Assembly: GCA_012514785.1 (NCBI GenBank)
Contig: JAAYZP010000173.1
Coordinates: 1 to 6,264, forward strand
Source: Propionibacterium sp.
GTDB lineage: Bacteria; Actinomycetota; Actinomycetes; Propionibacteriales; Propionibacteriaceae
Reading direction: 5' to 3'
Length of the DNA: 6,264 nucleotides
The position numbers and the translations under genes were made by a program. Within the stretch, counting starts at the first letter, position 1, and each line of letters opens with the position of its first letter. This document shows positions 4,796-6,264 of this stretch, in pieces. A model generated the notes under the pieces. That model saw only the letters and a program-made list of their open reading frames with translations. It searched no databases and was not told the origin of the DNA.

Positions 4796-5653
4796 TCAGA
4801 GCCCAGCACCCGTGGCTCCGTGCTCCGCCTGCTCACGGGTGAACCCCTCGTACTCCAGCTGGTCGATGAGCCCGGAGCGGGAGAAGGCGCTGTACTCGAG
4901 GTAGGTCTCCGCCTTGAGGACGGCCTGCTCGTTCCAGTCCACCGTGACGGTGTCGACGGCGTGCTGCGCGTCGTCGTTGGAGAAGCCCTCGTATTCCAGC
5001 TGCCCGATGAGCCCGGTACGGGAGAAGGCGCTGTAGTCCAGGTACGTCTCCGCCTTGAACACTGCTTGCTCGGCCCAGTCGACGTCGAGTTGCTCGACGG
5101 CGAACTGGGCATCGGAGGCGGAGAATCCCTCGTACTCGAGCTGCGAGACCAACCCCGACTCGGAGAATGAGGAGTACCGGAGGTAGTCCTGTGCCTTCGA
5201 GATGGCGTTCAGCTGCTCGACGGGGAGCGCGGGTGCTTCCGGCTCGCTCTCGGCCGGCTCCTCGGCCGGCTCCTCGGGCTCTGCCTGCTCGTCGTCCACC
5301 AAGGCTGCTTCCGCGGCGTCGGACGGCACCGCAGCGGGCGCCTCGCTCTCCACAGGAACGGTCTCCTCCGGCTCAGGCGCTTCGGACTCCGTCACCTCCG
5401 GGGCCGACGAGGACAGCTCCGCCGCAGGGGCCGCGGTGTCGTCGTCGCCGCTGCCCGGAATGATGATGGCGAGTGCCGCGATCACGATGGCCGGGATGAT
5501 GAAGCGCTTCTTCTTGTACCACTTCTTCGGCCGGTCGGCTCCCGGCTGGTGCTGCTCGGTGCCGTAGGGATCGGCGGTCCACTGGCCGCCGTCCCAGTAC
5601 CGCGGCGTGCCGTCGGGCTGGTTGTACCAGCCGGCTGGTTGTTGCTGATTCAT
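4796..5653 (-). CDS. DUF2510 membrane protein with three Ltp-type repeats
   Basis: A 285-residue single-pass membrane protein. Residues 6-29 (AGWYNQPDGTPRYWDGGQWT) are a DUF2510 motif. A basic patch (RPKKWYKKKR, 41-50) precedes one membrane segment (about 51-67), predicting an inside N-terminus and outside C-terminus. Residues 69-145 are a Glu/Pro/Ala/Ser linker. Residues 147-285 are three tandem repeats of 47, 47 and 45 residues with the pattern A-x-x-YL-x-Y-S-x-FS-x-x-GL-x-x-QLEYEGF, the host-cell-surface-exposed lipoprotein (Ltp) repeat. The founding Ltp of Streptococcus phage TP-J34 blocks DNA injection by competing phages. Whether this chromosomal relative does so is unknown; an envelope role is equally possible. 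No cysteine is present, so it is membrane-anchored and not a lipoprotein. The ATG at 5653 is chosen because AGGGGGG lies 7 nt upstream and DUF2510 begins there; an in-frame upstream GTG/ATG extension to 5710 adds unrelated residues. Confidence 0.85.
   Translation of the reverse strand: MNQQQPAGWYNQPDGTPRYWDGGQWTADPYGTEQHQPGADRPKKWYKKKRFIIPAIVIAALAIIIPGSGDDDTAAPAAELSSSAPEVTESEAPEPEETVPVESEAPAAVPSDAAEAALVDDEQAEPEEPAEEPAESEPEAPALPVEQLNAISKAQDYLRYSSFSESGLVSQLEYEGFSASDAQFAVEQLDVDWAEQAVFKAETYLDYSAFSRTGLIGQLEYEGFSNDDAQHAVDTVTVDWNEQAVLKAETYLEYSAFSRSGLIDQLEYEGFTREQAEHGATGAGL
4799..5215 (-). repeat. Three tandem 141-bp coding repeats (Ltp repeats)
   Basis: Repeat 1 spans 5075-5215, repeat 2 spans 4934-5074, and repeat 3 spans 4799-4933 (135 bp, ending at the stop). 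Each of the first two ends in a conserved V-D-W. Repeats 2 and 3 are nearly identical even in DNA, sharing TACAGCGCCTTCTCCCG and CGGGCTCATCG blocks, while repeat 1 has diverged (SSFSESGLVSQ against SAFSRTGLIGQ). This points to a more recent duplication of the two C-terminal units. Confidence 0.9.
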
Positions 5654-5660
5654 TGAGGTT

Positions 5661-5667
5661 CCCCCCT
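5661..5667 (-). promoter_or_regulatory. Ribosome binding site of the Ltp-repeat gene
   Basis: AGGGGGG on the minus strand, 7 nt before the ATG at 5653, decides this start over the longer reading frame that opens at 5710. Confidence 0.6.
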
Positions 5668-5697
5668 CTAGATTCCACTTGACCAGGACACTAGAGG
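5665..5697 (-). promoter_or_regulatory. Inverted repeat in the leader/promoter of the Ltp-repeat gene
   Basis: CCTCTAG (5665-5671) and CTAGAGG (5691-5697) are perfect inverted copies 19 nt apart. The right copy overlaps a second dyad, AGAGGC-A-GCCTCT (5693-5705), and also a TAGTGT -10-like hexamer (minus strand, 5688-5693). The left copy overlaps the ribosome binding site. This could be a regulator-binding dyad or an mRNA hairpin that masks the ribosome binding site. The -35 region is not convincing, so the promoter itself is uncertain. Confidence 0.35.
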
Positions 5698-5746
5698 CAG
5701 CCTCTGACAAATCTGGATCGCGGGAGGGACGACGCGACTGCCTTCC

Positions 5747-6264
5747 TTACGCGCGTGGCGATTTCACTCGGGCCGCGACGCGACGGACCAACTTCTCGAT
5801 CTCCACCACCACGAGCACCGTGGCGCCGATCGCGATGCACGTCAGCCACTCCGTACCCGTCAACGCCGTGAGGCCCAGCAGCTCGGCCGACACGGACCAC
5901 GACGTCGCACCCCACTGCAGCAGCAGCGCACCGATCGCGGAGCCCAGGAGCAGCGGGTTGCCCAGCGGGTTCAGCCGGAACAGCGACGTGCGCTCGGCGC
6001 GGGCGTTGAACACGTTGAAGAAGTTGAACATCACCATCGTGATCAGCGCCAGCGTGCGCGCATGGTCGAGCGCGAGGCCGGCGCCGTGGGCGAGGGTGTA
6101 AACGGTCAGGGTGCCGAGCCCCATCCACGCGCCGGTGACGATCGTGCGGACCGTCATCGTCGTGCCCAACACGCCCTCGGACTGCGGCCTCGGCGGCTGC
6201 GAGAGCTCGTCGCCCTCGCCGTGCTCGAAGGCGAGCGCGATATCCTGGATGCCGTTGGTGATCA
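5747..6264 (-). CDS. P-type cation-transporting ATPase, C-terminal membrane domain (partial)
   Basis: The last 171 residues of a P-type cation ATPase; the ATP-binding and phosphorylation domains lie beyond the right edge. These pumps use an aspartyl-phosphate cycle to move cations across the cytoplasmic membrane. The fragment opens inside the sixth membrane helix with ITNGIQDIALAFEHGEGDEL, followed by the usual QPPR cytosolic turn. Four further hydrophobic helices match M7-M10 of the type II fold: VRTIVTGAWMGLG, TLALITMVMFNFFNVFNAR (with the typical NAR-x-E ending), NPLLLGSAIGALLLQWG, and TEWLTCIAIGATVLVVVEIEKLVRR. The frame is open from the window edge to TAA at 5747-5749, so internal starts near 6172 are not real. 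The Asn in TNG, where calcium pumps usually have Asp, leaves the ion unclear. The stop is 93 bp upstream of the Ltp-repeat ATG on the same strand; co-transcription is possible but unsupported. Confidence 0.9.
   Translation of the reverse strand, partial: ITNGIQDIALAFEHGEGDELSQPPRPQSEGVLGTTMTVRTIVTGAWMGLGTLTVYTLAHGAGLALDHARTLALITMVMFNFFNVFNARAERTSLFRLNPLGNPLLLGSAIGALLLQWGATSWSVSAELLGLTALTGTEWLTCIAIGATVLVVVEIEKLVRRVAARVKSPRA

Noticed and set aside
4799..5215. Tandem 141-bp repeats considered as a CRISPR or satellite array
   Set aside because: They are in-frame coding repeats with no unique spacers, and they correspond to a known protein repeat family.
5202..5567. A Ser/Ala-rich plus-strand frame opposite the Ltp-repeat gene
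   Set aside because: Its Ser/Ala/Gly runs are the antisense of the Glu/Pro/Ala linker. The minus-strand gene has clear domains and a ribosome binding site.

Overview
This is a GC-rich window with strongly G/C-biased third codon positions, a GTG or TTG start, C-rich hairpins without T-tracts, and families common in actinomycetes: a DUF222/HNH endonuclease, a DUF2510 protein with Ltp repeats, and a DEAD-box helicase with an RGG-like tail. The source is most likely a member of Actinomycetota. I cannot fix the order or genus from sequence alone.

Layout. (1) 1-792, + strand: the 3' end of leuC and the complete leuD, 18 bp apart. Together they encode isopropylmalate isomerase of leucine biosynthesis. 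A perfect 14-bp inverted repeat follows leuD. (2) 1004-2479, + strand: a DEAD-box RNA helicase with a disordered Gly/Arg-rich tail, closed by a long imperfect hairpin at 2504-2543. (3) 2679-5653, - strand: three separate accessory-type genes. Read leftward from the right-hand side, they are an Ltp-repeat membrane protein (DUF2510, one membrane segment, acidic Pro/Glu linker, three 47-residue repeats), a DUF222/HNH endonuclease of the 13E12-repeat type, and a small solitary nucleotidyltransferase-fold protein. (4) 5747 to the window end, - strand: the C-terminal membrane domain of a P-type cation ATPase that continues beyond the window.

How the genes relate. LeuC and LeuD form one enzyme. The three central minus-strand genes do not look like one operon. 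Gaps of 89-147 bp with hairpins separate them, and the nucleotidyltransferase and HNH genes each have a -10-like hexamer 5-6 nt before the ATG, which suggests independent leaderless transcripts. The section has the gene types of an accessory insertion (HNH homing-type nuclease, Ltp-type superinfection-exclusion repeats, MNT-like protein) between housekeeping genes. No integrase, direct repeat or tRNA was seen to prove insertion.

No gene-free stretch exceeds 300 bases. The gap at 793-1003 holds the leuD hairpin and a weak promoter candidate. The gap at 2480-2678 holds the helicase terminator and nothing else convincing. No tRNA, rRNA, CRISPR array or insertion sequence was recognised. The evidence for a previously undescribed system is weak. 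The best leads are the Ltp-repeat protein, the apparently leaderless promoters and the variant HNH and ATPase motifs.
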